Origin: Epiperipatus broadwayi
Lineage: Eukaryota > Onychophora > Udeonychophora > Euonychophora > Peripatidae
Assembly (NCBI GenBank): GCA_028023455.1
Contig: JAQFVV010000017.1
Span: 4,556,098 to 4,620,097 of the forward strand
Direction: 5' to 3'
DNA: 64,000 bases
The position numbers and the translations under genes were made by a program. The notes under the pieces were generated by a model. It ran no database searches and had not been told where the DNA came from. It was given only the letters and a program-made list of their open reading frames with translations. Below, one piece after another: positions 1 through 11,464 of the stretch. Positions within the stretch are counted from its first letter, which is position 1. Every line of letters starts with the position of its first letter.

Positions 1-62
1 TTAATTCCCGCGACGCCTCCATTGGAAGATAATGTTCTGGAGATGGCAATAGCTGGTTCAAG
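1..62. other. Possible edge of a host exon
   Basis: The first bases are less A+T-rich than what follows and can be read as coding on either strand. On plus, frame 1 is open (LIPATPPLEDNVLEMAIAGSR) and could end at an AAG|GTATCA donor near base 62. On minus, a pyrimidine-containing acceptor (ATCTCCAG) near base 37 would open a frame containing MEASREL, and its phase would fit the exon at 21770-21852. The two readings exclude each other and neither product is recognised. Another GC-richer patch lies at 200-270. Confidence 0.2.
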
Positions 63-271
63 GTATCACAGTCTTTTCATTTTTCCTTTTTAAATAGAGA
101 GTGTGGTATGTGCGTCCTACCACCTCTCAAACACACAACGCTGGAACTCCCGAAAAAACTGTATTTCCCTTTTTATATTAATCCACACAGATTCAATCAA
201 CAAAACATCACTAATCCAAATTTTCGTTCGGGTCCGGGCTGAGGCTTGGTGCTTCCATTGGTCAAGCTAAA

Positions 272-1130
272 ATCTCTTTATTCTCTTATCTAATTTACTC
301 TCTGACTTTTTAATTAGACAGCTTTTGGATAATTAATAAACAATCATTTCCATTTACAGATTACAGGAATTAATTAATACCTGTTTTTATTTTTACTTAC
401 GTTATTTCTTTTTTAAACTATTTTTATATTTAAATCTTTTTTTATAAAAAAAATACATTCAAATACCTTTTTTTATTTATTAAAAAAAAATATTTTTAAA
501 GTTTAGCATCTGTGCGAATATATATACGTTTAACAAACATTTTAATTTTAGCGTTTAGTTTTTTTACTTTTATTTGCGAACTTTTAAGTTTTTATTTTAA
601 ATTAATGTAACGACATATTTATATATCGTTACAATATATATATATATACCATAAAAGTGTAAGAAGGCATTTGTCAAATAATAAAATCTGACCAGAACTA
701 ATCAACTCCCAAAGTGTGGGTATTCTTGAATAAGAAGTTTATATTTTAGAGTATGTGCTGCAGAAAATATTTAGAAAAATTAAATTTCAATAAAATATAT
801 TTGTTTTTAAATATTTATTTATTACTTGGAAAAAAAAAAAAGTTTAAAGAGATAACTAATATATTATTAATAAAATACATGCAGGCAAAAACAAACATCA
901 GTTTTAACAAAGCAAAAACCACTTTTCAACTCACAGCAAGCATCCATCTTTGCAATCATTCAGTATTTTCACTTTAATTCTAATAAGTATTGTGACATTT
1001 AATTGTCCAGTAATAGTGACAATTCAGTAAATTCACTTTGGACATTATTTGTTTATAAAAGGAATTTATTTTTCTGTAATAATTTGTCAAATATAAACAC
1101 CATCCATCAGTAGTAGCAACTTATGGGTTT
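272..1130. other. A+T-rich sequence, nothing recognised
   Basis: Poly-T and poly-A runs and a short (TA)n tract near 635-650. A 74-codon open frame at 753-977 (+) has low-complexity Lys/Phe/Leu composition and looks like chance. Confidence 0.6.
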
Positions 1131-1139
1131 GGCCATTCT

Positions 1140-1500
1140 AATCCCAGCAAAATACAGCTCAAAGAGAAAAATTAACTATGAGTTTTGCATTAACTATCAA
1201 ACCTCTTATGAACCACAATTATATATCTAGAAATATCTTGTATTGATCTCAAAATCTACTTGCATGATATCTTGCAATACCACCTTTTCATTTCTTTTGT
1301 AACAAACTTTTCTTTCTGATAAAAAATCAATAATATTCTAATGTAAGAAATTAAACTTTTTAGAATGTCTCAAAGATAATTCTTTCTGAAGTAGATGGGA
1401 TTTGTCTACCATCAATTAGTTTTTAAAAAACTTCTATTCAAATTGCATTAAATGTCCATTCCATCAAAAAAGCGTTTTCACAATAGTAGATTCATCAATA
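1140..1500 (-). pseudogene. Probable LINE 3'-end relic
   Basis: Read on the minus strand, broken frames resemble the tail found at 63075-63310 (-). The shared segment is the stretch that there encodes SHLLYIDYLEDIP, seen here near 1395-1430 as a diverged version. That tail is typical of non-LTR retrotransposon C-termini. No continuous frame remains, and the assignment rests only on resemblance to the second copy. Confidence 0.3.
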
Positions 1501-2029
1501 TTACCACCATCAACAAATCAAAGAGCATGCTGGTTGATCTTTCAGTCTTTCCATCAATTTTCCGGAATATCCTTAAATGAAATTTTCCAACATGTTAAGA
1601 TAATAAAGGATCCATGCCTAATTTCCATACAAAAATTTTTCCAGAAAAACCAATTATATAGACAACTAATTTCTTTTACCATTAAATTGAATTAATCTAT
1701 CATTTTAATCTGTTAAATGTAGCACTAGCCAGTCCAAATGATAGATTCCCTTTTACAATCACTAATCATAAGTTTATTCTGGTGTTCGGAAAAAATATAA
1801 TGGTTCTTCCAATCATAAGTCATGCTTTCATTTATACCATGTCCAATTCTTATGTTTGTGATATTATAATATTCACATCAGAAATGAAAAACAACAAAAG
1901 AATTTATTGAAACCTGTAGAAGTTGTCAACAATAGTACAGTTTAAATAAAAATACATCAAAAATTTACTTTTAAAAATAGAAAAAACAGCTGCCATCTTT
2001 GGAAGGCTTATTTAAAGTTTACGATTGTT

Positions 2030-2680
2030 ATTAATAGCATATGAGCATTCCACACTGATCTTTTTACTTCACATCATCACTATAAATTTTCAACTATTAT
2101 TGATCCAATACAGAATGAATATCTCCCCAATGCCTAATCTCTCATTTCCACAACACATCAGCAAACTTTTTTATTTCACCTGTGACGACATGTGTAGTCT
2201 TTTCCAGATCTTTTACCATCTATTGGAATCCAATTTAAAATTTCAATTGTCCATCTCTCTTCTACAATATGATCATTCTAGTTCAATTTCAATCTCTTTT
2301 AATTCTTTTAACGATATCAACAATACTTTTTTTATTCTCTCAATCACATATTTCATTTTCGATCTATTATTATTATTCCTAACACATATCTCTCCAAACT
2401 TCATTGAAATATCTGAAGTCTCAGGCCCATAAGTAAGAATAAGTAAAACACATATTTTAAAAATCTTCCTTTCCAAACACATAAATATATTTCCTTTTAA
2501 TATTAAGTTATTTCTATCAAAAGCATTCCATTCAGGTTTAATTCTATGATTAATTTCATCCACTGTGTTTCCATCTGTATTAATATTCTGAACAATACAT
2601 TGATAATTCTTAACTTTTTCTAATCCACGATTATCAATCTTTATTTTTTTCTGGGAAAATTCATTGAACATAATTTAATA
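2030..2680 (-). pseudogene. RTE-like LINE, C-terminal relic
   Basis: An open frame at 2273-2671 (-) carries a LINE post-RT region: KIKIDNRGLEKVKNYQ, an EINHRIKPEWNAF segment and LLILTYGPETSD, matching the family pattern 'LP.LTYG.ETW'. It continues in another frame downstream (2030-2275) as WTIEILNWIPIDGKRSGK, the usual 'RW...I..W.P..GKR..GRP' block. The reverse transcriptase and endonuclease are absent, so this is 5'-truncated. It is related to the longer element at 17380-20110. At least one frameshift and several stops make it non-functional. Confidence 0.65.
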
Positions 2681-2681
2681 T

Positions 2682-3700
2682 AGACATATTTTCATATCCA
2701 ATTTGAACAAAAGACAAAGAAAGTAAACTGTTTCTAGCAAAACAGCTAAGCAGTTATTAAAGGTATGTGGTTTAATTGAAATTTATGCAATATTCTTCAA
2801 AAATACAGTAAGCAATAAATTTATCATTTAACCTTTGTCTAATTAATAGAATACTGTGAAAATAATATTTTGCAAGCACTTACAATACGTTTTTATCAAG
2901 TGATCACCCATTATAATACAAAAACTGATAAAACCAGAAAGATTTGGAAATAAAAAATGTTCTAATTATTGAAGTCAATCTGTATTGAAGGTTATTTGAA
3001 AAAATATATATACTTCTTCATTTGATAATTGGGGTGACTAACTCTCAAGTTACTTAATGGTGATCAAATCAAGCACTCGACAATATTTTAGAAGTATCCC
3101 ATCATATAATCTTTTTCAAAGTACTTCCAGAGAAATATAGTCTGCTGGATAGCCTTTTTGCTGATAAAAATCATGGTGATGCTATTTTCAGCATGAAAGA
3201 TTGTCCTTAGGTCTTGATCCTAATCTTTCTGTATTTTTTTATTAATCCTTCCTATTATTGCTTCAGGGGTTTAATTAATATAAAACATAGATATGGAGAA
3301 CAATGATTGCACACATTAACTACTCATAGATAAAAAATAAATAAATGAATAAGGTGAGTTAACAAATTAACAACATATTCAATGATTCAAATAAAATAAA
3401 GAAATCAATAACTATACCACAATTATATATATGGACGTTAAGTGATTTTAATGCATAGGTTAATCAGATACTCCCTTCTAATTCAACACTTATTTTTAAT
3501 TTTACTTTATTTCATTAGTAATCACTAACATCCATGGAATTATTTTCATTGAATTACAGATATGACAATATCTAATTAATGCTTTAGTCATCCATCTCAC
3601 AACTTAAATGTGAACATAGAGAAAAATATATATATATTTCTATATACAAAAATCTTGATTCATTCTCACAAAAACAGACAATACTTTCCCTAAAGAGAAA
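2682..3700. other. A+T-rich spacer, nothing recognised
   Basis: Low-complexity A+T-rich DNA with a short (TA)n tract near 3626-3640. No coding pattern, repeat arms or RNA-gene boxes recognised. Confidence 0.5.
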
Positions 3701-4049
3701 AAAAGACCATTTTTAAGCTGGAAGGTCCTTTATTATGCACAATAAGTTCCACTTTCCCAACAGTTTTCCTTGTGTGGAGATGCTTTCTTTACAACGGGGA
3801 ATCAAAGTGACTTAACACATCATTTGATACAGCAGATAACACACTGCAATTTAAAGTTCCAAACTATGTTTTAGCCAGCATTCACTGTTTTTTATATTTT
3901 TTCTGGAGGTTCTTTGTATGTGTTTTTAAAATCTAAAATAGTTAGTAGTTCTACGAATTCTTATTATTCCCCAGCATTCATTAAGGATGGCATATTATAA
4001 TCTATAGTTTAATAATCTGTTCTTTTAGTAAAGTAAAAGCTGTAAGAGA

Positions 4050-5350
4050 TGTCAACTTTTGAGGATTGGCAGTATAAAAATTGAATATAGATTTCTATGG
4101 ATACCTTTCTTGAAATACTCACTCGATGCACGATAACATTCTGCAATCTTTGTTCTAAAATCTGTACAGAAATGCATGATAATAATTTCTGAAAGTTTGA
4201 AATTTAATCTCTGATGAATACTTTCTGTCTTTTGCTGCATCATAGAGATAATTGCCACCTTTTCTTCTTCCCTTAATATATACCATGAAAACAGTTCTCC
4301 AAACTCTCTAAGTGCATTAATGGACTTTCTTCCACATTGCCCTTAAATGTCCTAACTTGTATGCGTTTTCTACAATTTGATGAGTTATTTTTCTTATATA
4401 CAATACAGGATTGGTTTATTCCTTTCTGGTTTATATAATCAAGATCCTTTATTGTATCATAACATATTGCCATTATAATCCAGGTTGATCTCTAGATATG
4501 CCCTCTTTCATATCAAATTCAAATTCTACATGTTAATTTGGTCTTGTCTCTATAGCATTTATTTGACTTTCCATTACTTTTAATATCAGATCTTGGTTTT
4601 TGGAATCTTTATTCCAAGTGTTCATTGAGTTAAATGGTGTGCTCTTCAAAACTATCTCCCACATCTTTCTTTGAAACTCCTCATATGTTTGATTATTTCC
4701 ACTTTAAGTTACTGTTCTTTTTCTTCCATTACAGTCTTGGTAGTAATTGTGATTTTTTCAGTTATTATATTTCATCATTCAAATATTTCTTTAACCTTAT
4801 GTCATTAAACATATATATATTTTTCTTGCATTGGGACCATGGTTTTTCTTACATATGTCTCTGCTATGATCTTTTTAACTTGGTAACTCTTTTTCCCATT
4901 TTGGCTATTCTTGTTTTCCTTACCTGTACTTCCTCTTCATAAACTTTCTTTTTACTATCTCCTTCATTTCTTTTTGATGTTATTTTTTATTTCCTGTTGA
5001 CTATCTTTCATTTGCTTTTCAATATTCTTTTCCACTTGCAATTGATTATCTTTCATTTTTTTAATATTATTTTCCATTTGCTGATTCCTTTTCTCTATTG
5101 CTCAACAAACTATTTCTACCATGAAGGCCTATTCTCTTTGTTCTTGGGCCTCTTTTTCTGAAATCACCTTCTGATGCTCATCTTGTCTTATTGTCATATC
5201 AGGTTTGTTAAGTTCACTGCAAAAATGTTCTTTCTCCAGTAAACTTTCATGCTTTGGAATCATATTCCCTTGCTCTGTACTGACAGAATTGAATTCTTTG
5301 ATTATTTTTCTTTAATGTGCTCTGTGAATTTCAGTTATGTGCTCTACTCT
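4050..5350 (-). pseudogene. Gag-like retroelement relic with coiled coil
   Basis: Minus-strand frames at 4052-4258 and 4273-4473 can be read nearly through, with a frame change between them. They contain 'SPLMHLESLENCF' followed by a helical stretch ending FRTKIAECYRASSEYFKKG, a layout like the capsid-type domain of Gypsy-group Gag proteins. Upstream on the same strand (about 4930-5200) is a heptad-like Gln/Lys/Glu coiled coil (KKMKDNQLQVEKNIEKQMKD), also common at the N-terminus of such Gags. Stops break it throughout. No protease, RT or integrase is visible nearby. Assignment is by overall pattern and could be wrong. Confidence 0.35.
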
Positions 5351-5850
5351 ATAAACAAAGATTCCTCCTTAGACTGACCAGCAACCTCAAAGAATGTCTT
5401 TATGATTTCATCATCTGACCCATTTAATATATATACATTTTTTAAAATAATTACTTTCAAGATTAGTATATTTGAACATGATTTAATAAAATATATATAT
5501 ATTATGTAATAGTCAGCTTTGAAGAGTCTGAGATAATTATAACACCAGAGAACACTATTAGATTAACAAACCAGATTATTATTATTCTGAGTAAATACTC
5601 CAGATATCACTTCTAGGCACATACTATCACTACTAGTACACTTTAATCTATTTTCCAATTCAGACTTCAGTTATAAATGAGACTCAAAAACTTGTTGTTG
5701 TTTTTTGTCTTGCAAACAGTTTTATACATACAAACTTTAAAAATATTATCTAATTCACCATTTCCTTTATTTTGCTGTAATATCCCCTATATTTACAATT
5801 AGGCTCCAGGTTTAAGAGTGCTTGGTATTTCAAATCTTACATATTAAGCT

Positions 5851-6275
5851 TGCATTCTGCCCATCCCTCTATGTATTTAAATGGAGACTGTCCTATACAT
5901 AAGGGGTCAAAGTGACTTCAAGTCAACATGGGTATGACAACAATATTGGCATAAACATGGAATGGAATTTGGGGATTCTATCATCAGATTTTCAATGATA
6001 TGGATGGCTGAAGAGTTGGAGGTTAGAGAAAGTTGAAGCCTGTCCATTAAAGTGTAAGGATTTGCTATCTTAATATAAACTGAGCACTGATTATATATAA
6101 GTATGGGAGATGGTAATCTGGATCAAATGATGAATGCTGATTTAGCATAAAATACGTATATTAGTGATTATTTATCTTTTCTGCATGTGTGTGGTCATGT
6201 GTATCAGTAGTATGAGATAGTGTGAATAGTGAAGTGGCTTGAAGGTCTGATTTCAGATCCCCTATATTTGTAAAA
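5851..6275 (+). repeat. HHR-A repeat, decayed copy
   Basis: This copy has the order seen in the better array at 9325-10300: 'GCCCATCC', a 'GGGGTCA...GACTT' block, 'TTTTCAATG', 'GTCCATTAAAGT', the hammerhead block (6118-6166) and a tRNA-like end near 6190-6265. The hammerhead core is damaged (AATGATGA in place of ACTGATGA, AAAATACG in place of GAAATACG), so self-cleavage is unlikely. It sits upstream of a pogo-like element and shares no target duplication I can see. Confidence 0.7.
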
Positions 6276-6354
6276 TCTTATATAAATGCAATCTATACAC
6301 TTTACTTTGAATACTTTTTAGCATCTTTTATTGTACATAAAAGCATACACAATC

Positions 6355-6390
6355 TTACGTTTCGACTGTTCTGCAGTCTTCTTCAGAGCC
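6355..6390 (-). ncRNA. Hammerhead-like module (weak)
   Basis: On minus: CTGAAGA, one spacer A, a perfect GACTG/CAGTC hairpin, then GAAACGTA. This has both conserved boxes of a hammerhead core and a palindromic ACGT where stem III would lie. Stem I pairs only about two bases, and the extra base between CUGANGA and stem II is not canonical. A sister copy is at 7011-7046 (+). Confidence 0.35.
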
Positions 6391-6770
6391 ACTTTTACTT
6401 TAATTTTTTAAAAGCAAAAGCATGTTTTCATTAAAATAAAATTAAACCAATACACTTGGGTCTTGTTTTATGTGGTAGATAGGTTCTGCAGAAAACTCGA
6501 ATTAAAAAAATTGCACAAAAATAGATTTAACTTTCCTTAAAATATGGGGGATACATTCTATAATTTTCAGAAGTCGCATAAAAGCAAAGCAACAAGGAAA
6601 AATTACTTTAAAATTCGCATAAAAAAAATAAGGAAATATAGTATGACTAATAAAAAATTTCAAATATGTGAAAAAAATTGATACAAGAAACTTTTTTTAT
6701 TAACTACAATATTTAATTTTACATAAATATTACCAAAACACTTTTCTTTATTTTGCTGTAATATCCTATA

Positions 6771-7098
6771 AATACAATTTATCCAAACCACTTCAAGCAC
6801 TTTTTAGCAAAACTCTTTATTTGTACATATATACATACACCTATGTTTCGACTGCACATTTTATTTTATATTAATTGTTTTATTTAAGTTTGATTATTTA
6901 TTTCAGTTTTATTAGTTTTCTTAATATATTTTATGTTGTTTTTAGTTTTTTATTGTTTACATTTTTTTATTTAGTTATGTATTTTGTTTTATTTTGTTCA
7001 TTATATCATAGCTCTAAAGAAGACTGCAGGACAATCGAAACGTACAAATAAAGAGTTTTGCTAAAAAAGTGTTTGAAGTGGTTTGGATAAATTGTATT
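6771..7098. repeat. Foldback element nested in the pogo-like element
   Basis: Arms of about 55-60 bases at 6771-6829 and 7043-7098 are near-perfect inverted copies (AATACAATTTATCCAAACCA / its complement). The interior is A+T-rich and non-coding. A hammerhead-like module lies at the inner edge of the right arm (7011-7046). Confidence 0.7.
7011..7046 (+). ncRNA. Hammerhead-like module (weak)
   Basis: CTAAAGA, spacer A, hairpin GACTG...CAATC, then GAAACGTA. This is a diverged sister of 6355-6390 (-). The core has G5 changed to A, so it is probably inactive. Confidence 0.3.
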
Positions 7099-7973
7099 TA
7101 ATTTTACACTTTTTCATACATATTTTAATCATTATCACTATTTGACAATATGCCGTTCGTTTGTTAATTGGTCAGAAATCAGATTCGTCCCAAGAGGAAG
7201 TACAACTTGTGCCATTGTCAGTCTTCTGCTGTGTTAATGGTTTTCTGATGACAATGTAATCGATGATGAAACTTTGAGATGATGATTTTACTAAATGTTT
7301 ATAAAGCTCGTGATATGCAGACATATAACTCTTTAGCTCTGGTTGGAATTTAAGGTGTTCATTGCAGCAAACTCTTTCAGATTTCAGCATTTTCTGTCAT
7401 TTTTCTTTGTCTCAGACATCAACGTAAAATCTATGATTAAATGATTTTTACTTTGTCTTCATTTGATAGATATTTTTTTTGATACTGAAATAAATTTTAA
7501 ATGTTCACATTTTGTTTCTATATTAAAAAAAATGAGATCGCAATCAAAACAAAAAGATTTATACGTTATCATTTCTAGAAAGATTATTTTCAGTTTACAA
7601 AATCTTTGTTAGGTCTGATTATTTTTGAAAATCTAAAAGAGTATTTATTTCTGTTATATCTAACAAAATATGTTTCAAAAGTTTAAAATTTTTGAATATT
7701 TATTGTGATATTTTTATATTCACAAGTATAAATCTATTATTATTTACTCATAAGTAAGATTCTAAATAGCTTTAGGCCATATTCACATTAGTTGCTAATA
7801 TAGCGTTATATTTTTGAAAAAAAAAAAAAATTTCAAGTCAAAATAAGTTATTAATAATTTAAATTTCTTGATATCTAATAAATATAGTGAAATATGAACT
7901 TCTTTATAAGAAACATGAATCATATAACTTCAAAATCGCATTTAAAAAATCCGCATAAAACGAGACCCAGGTG

Positions 7974-9000
7974 TATTAATAGATTAATAAACATATATCT
8001 AACTACAACATAAATTAAGATACAAATAATCACATTCTTCTAATTACATTACTTCATTTAGTGAGATAAACGAAAGCTTGGTTTAAATATATATATTTTT
8101 TTATATTTTGAGACCAGATATTAAACCTATTTGATACCTTTAAAATACTTCTTTCTAGAAATGAACTATTGAACTTATATATTCATTAGTATCACTACAA
8201 CTTATGAGTTGTCATTATTAACGAGTAAATCTGATTATCCATAACAATAGACCTTAAATTATCTTATCTTATTCTTGATTTCTAACTAATCATTCAGATA
8301 ATTTAATTTATTCAATTTGATCTATTTTTCAATTTAGCTTTAAATTTTTATACTATGGTAACTACACTGGCTTCAGATACTTTGGATTGTGTATTGACCC
8401 TTTACCCATAACTATATTAAGTGTTGTACATAACATGCTAAATTCTATCATCGATAAAGAGAACAACTAGTGTCCAATAACATAAAGCAAACAGCCTATT
8501 GTCCAATAATCCAATCAGCTATCTACATAAGGAAAACTTATATATAAAAAACACTTCTACCAACTTTTCATTATTATAAGTAAGTGGATAAGATATAGAT
8601 TCTGATCATAACACACAAAATAAGAATACATATATTTCTTATATTTATCCAATAGTCATGGGAAGCACAAATGATTCCAGAAAGAAAGCATTTTACATAA
8701 AAAATATATCAAATAAATTACCATCCACAAATATATCCCCAGCACAATAATGTTAAAGAAGAATCAAAGACTGATATTTCACTTCTTTAAAACTTCTAAA
8801 CAGTAACTCCAATTGCAATTTATTAGTACATATAAACTAAATACATATGACAAAACCCTTATTTAACATTCAACAATAGGATGAATTCATGCCTGAAATA
8901 TTATTGATTGTAAATACAAATAATCGTATGCATATGCAGCTTAGTTTCAATATTGATATATATGTAATATTATAATTCGATGTCTGTATTTCTTCAAATC
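7974..9000. other. A+T-rich spacer, nothing recognised
   Basis: No coding pattern, tRNA boxes or clear terminal repeats. Short (TA)n tracts occur. Confidence 0.5.
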
Positions 9001-9002
9001 AA

Positions 9003-9145
9003 TATACATAATCTTATAACTGAATATTTATAAACACTGTAATTAGATATATGTAGAATATATGTGGATAAAATTTTTCAAGTTCTACTTTATATATATC
9101 TAATTACTGTATTTATAAATATTGAATTATAAGATTACATGTATT
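9003..9145. repeat. Small foldback element
   Basis: Arms of about 55 bases (9003-9058 and 9085-9142) are inverted copies, recognisable by CATAATCTTATAA...TAATTAGATATAT and its complement, with a loop of about 25 bases. Non-coding. Confidence 0.6.
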
Positions 9146-9324
9146 GTGCTTAAATTTCAATTTTCCGTATTCTATACCAAGATAAAATTTTCCAAAATTA
9201 TAAACTATGAAATAAAAATGCATAAAAAAGAAAAATAAATGCAACAATAAGCATTACAATCTATAGATCTAATTGACACATTTTCATGCACAACCATGAG
9301 TTTATAAAAATCTGATTAACGTAA

Positions 9325-9798
9325 GACACAGGTATATATAAGCCTGTGTATTTCAACTATTCCATATTAGAGATGTCTGCCTATCCCTTGTTTATGTATT
9401 TAATGCATTATGTCCTATACATGAGGGGTCAGATTGACCTTTGGGTCAACATGGGTGTGACAACAATCTCGGCCTAAGGTTGGCCTTTGAGCTTTCCATC
9501 ATAAGATTTTCAATTGGATGGATGGTTGAAGAGTTGTAGTGTGGAGTACATTGAAGCCTGTCCATTAAAGTAGGAGGATTTGCTATCTTAATATATATCT
9601 GAGCACTTGTAGCATATATGTGTAGAGATGGTAATCTGGACCAACTGATGATTGCTGGTTTAGCATGAAATACGTATATTGATGATTATTTATCTTTTCA
9701 ACATATATGTGTTTAAGTGTATCAGTATTATTAGATGGAGTGGAGAGTGGTGGGTCATGTGAAAGTCTGTGCTCATACCCTAATATTACATATATATA
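9325..9798 (+). repeat. HHR-A repeat, tandem unit 1
   Basis: The unit opens with a hairpin, CACAGG...CCTGTG. It then runs through 'GTCTGCC', a 'GGTC...GACC' region, 'TTTTCAATTGGATGGATGG' and 'CTGTCCATTAAAGT', then a hammerhead block (9640-9684) and a tRNA-like end near 9705-9785. The next unit begins immediately at 9799, giving a period of 474. No protein is encoded. Tandem arrangement plus an internal hammerhead is what is known for retrozymes and for satellite-type hammerhead repeats. Confidence 0.8.
9640..9684 (+). ncRNA. Hammerhead ribozyme motif, family A
   Basis: Stem I starts ACCAA, the core is CUGAUGA (9645-9651), stem II is TTGCTGG/TTTAGCAT, then GAA (9667-9669), the palindrome ATACGTAT as stem III, A17 at 9678, and TTGATG. 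The stem I return strand has one mismatch (TTGA against the TTGG expected), and the first pair of stem II is U-U. Activity is uncertain. Confidence 0.65.
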
Positions 9799-10268
9799 GA
9801 CACAGGTATAAATAAGCCTGTCTTTCAGTTATTACATTATAGAGATGTCTGCCCATCCTTGCATGTATTTAATGGATTATGTCCTGTACATGTGGGGTTC
9901 AGATTGACCTTAGGTCAACATGGGTGTGACAAGAATCTCGGCCTCAGGGTGGCCTTTGAGCATTCCATCATCAGATTTTCAATTGGATGGACGGTTGAAG
10001 AGTTGTAGTGTGGAGTAGATTGAAGCCTGTCCATTAAAGTATGAGGATTGTCTATCTTAATATATATCTGAGCACTTATAGTATATATGTGTGTAGAGAT
10101 GATAATCTGGACCAACTGATGATTGCTGGTTTAGCATGAAATACGTATATTGGTGATTATTTATCTTTTCAACATATATGTGTTTAAGTGTATCAGTGTT
10201 ATGAGATAGTGTGGAGAGTGATGGGTCATGTGAAAGTCTGTGCTCATACCCTGTCTATTACATATATA
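9799..10268 (+). repeat. HHR-A repeat, tandem unit 2
   Basis: Second complete unit, 470 bases, highly similar to unit 1. A third unit starts at 10269 with the same CACAGG...CCTGTG hairpin but stops after about 33 bases. Apparent open frames on the other strand (9915-10115 and 10161-10349) are shadows of the repeat. Confidence 0.8.
10111..10154 (+). ncRNA. Hammerhead ribozyme motif, family A
   Basis: All core elements are present in order. ACCAA (10111-10115) pairs with TTGGT (10150-10154) as stem I. CUGAUGA is at 10116-10122, stem II at 10123-10137 and GAA at 10138-10140. The 8-base palindrome ATACGTAT serves as stem III (10141-10148), with H17 = A at 10149. Predicted cleavage is between 10149 and 10150. 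The stem II closing pair is U-U here, whereas the copy at 31632-31675 has perfect GTGCTG/CAGCAC. With so short a stem III, known natural hammerheads of this kind cut best as dimers. Confidence 0.75.
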
Positions 10269-10744
10269 GACACAGGTATATATAAGCCTGTGTATTTCAT
10301 CTATAAAGCTATTATATAATTTGTTCTTTAGATTTTTATTTTTTATCACTAAGCCCCTTTGAAGTGACTATTAATATTGTACCCTCAAATTAGTATTTAA
10401 GAATAGTGAGTTTCTTTCATTAATATACCCCTTAATCGAAAATCTCTTCATTTTGGAAATCTTTTTTTAAAAACAAAATAATGAAGAATAAGTATTAAAT
10501 AATAATAATAATAAGAAGAAAACCTTTATCAAGTTAAAAAAAGTTTAAATTAATTTATATGGTTTTGCTTTCTGAAACTGGCTCTCCTGTCACACTCTAA
10601 TAATACAATATATATATATATATATCATTAATAAACATATATATAACACACATATATAACAAATTTCTGTAAACAACTCATATAATCAAAGAGCCAAATT
10701 TATAGGCTAAAATTGTTCTGATAATAAGAATACTAAACTCTTCA

Positions 10745-10975
10745 TAAAGCAGTCCCATCAAGAGCAAGTCTTCATAATCAATGGATGCAGGAAGGTTTGT
10801 GCATAAAATCCCTATCTAGTGCCCACTCATCCAACATCTCCAGACTAGTTTCTAGCTTGTGACTTTCATCCATTGATTACAAAGGCCTGTAACCTGGTGG
10901 CACTACTATAAAGAGAGGTTAATATTCTTATTAACAATATGTGTAAGTATATAAAATGGTGATCATGTGGTGAAA
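10745..10975 (-). repeat. Foldback family C copy
   Basis: Contains the family C landmarks 'GTGCATAAAATCCCTATCTA', 'CATCCAACATCTCCAGACTA', 'TTCATCCATTGATTACAAAG' and 'GGCACTACTATA', and ends near GATCATGTG. The hammerhead block on minus (10848-10885) has lost the CUGANGA box. Related copies: 36660-37048, 48870-49105, 57300-57510. Confidence 0.65.
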
Positions 10976-11464
10976 AAATTTTTTGTTTATTTTTCAAATA
11001 CATTGTTGGTGTACTGTGGAAAAATACTAGAATTGTTTTTTTTATTTCTGCCCATTTTCCTTCTTTCTTTCTTTAGACTTTATAAATATTGTAAATAGAA
11101 GCTTTTTCATGCAAAATTGTGTTTTCTTGAATTTTTATTAAACATTTGTAGATTAATGAAGTGCAACAAATATACTGAAATCAGTTACTCATGATTTAAG
11201 ACAAAAGTTATGGTGATAAAACAAATTTTACATTAACAAAACAGTTTTCATAGCAAATTGAATAAAATTAATCTGGTCAACATAATATAGTTAAATAAGA
11301 TAAAAATCAACAGATAAAAATTAATATTTTTAAATTTATTTTAAGATTTCAAGTAATTACAAATACAAAGAAAATGAAATTGCATTATATATAATCTAAT
11401 AAAAAAATATTAATCTATCAAGATATAAAAATAAAAACAAATATAGAAAATATTTTAGATTGGA

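Larger units (their letters stand above)
6453..7973 (-). mobile_element. Pogo/Tigger-like DNA transposon relic
   Basis: The ends are terminal inverted repeats: CACTTGGGTCTTGTTTTATG at left, and CACCTGGGTCTCGTTTTATG read inward from the right. They match at 20 of 23 positions and are flanked on both sides by TA, the target used by the pogo/Tc1 group. The TIR sequence resembles the 'TCGTTTTAT' ends of Tigger elements. A 72-codon minus-strand frame at 7172-7390 (LYKHLVKSSSQSFIIDYIV...) loosely resembles the C-terminal tail of Tigger transposases. The rest of the transposase is not readable, and a foldback element (6771-7098) is nested inside. Ends are well supported; the family name less so. Confidence 0.6.

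Noticed and set aside
2025-2432. 135-codon plus-strand open frame
   Set aside because: It is antisense to a LINE C-terminus recognisable on minus; its Leu/Ser/Phe composition is that of a shadow frame.
4634-4942. 102-codon plus-strand open frame
   Set aside because: Phe-rich and antisense to the coiled-coil part of the gag-like relic.
9915-10349. Two minus-strand open frames (66 and 62 codons)
   Set aside because: They lie within tandem HHR-A units, similar short frames occur in other copies, and nothing suggests coding.
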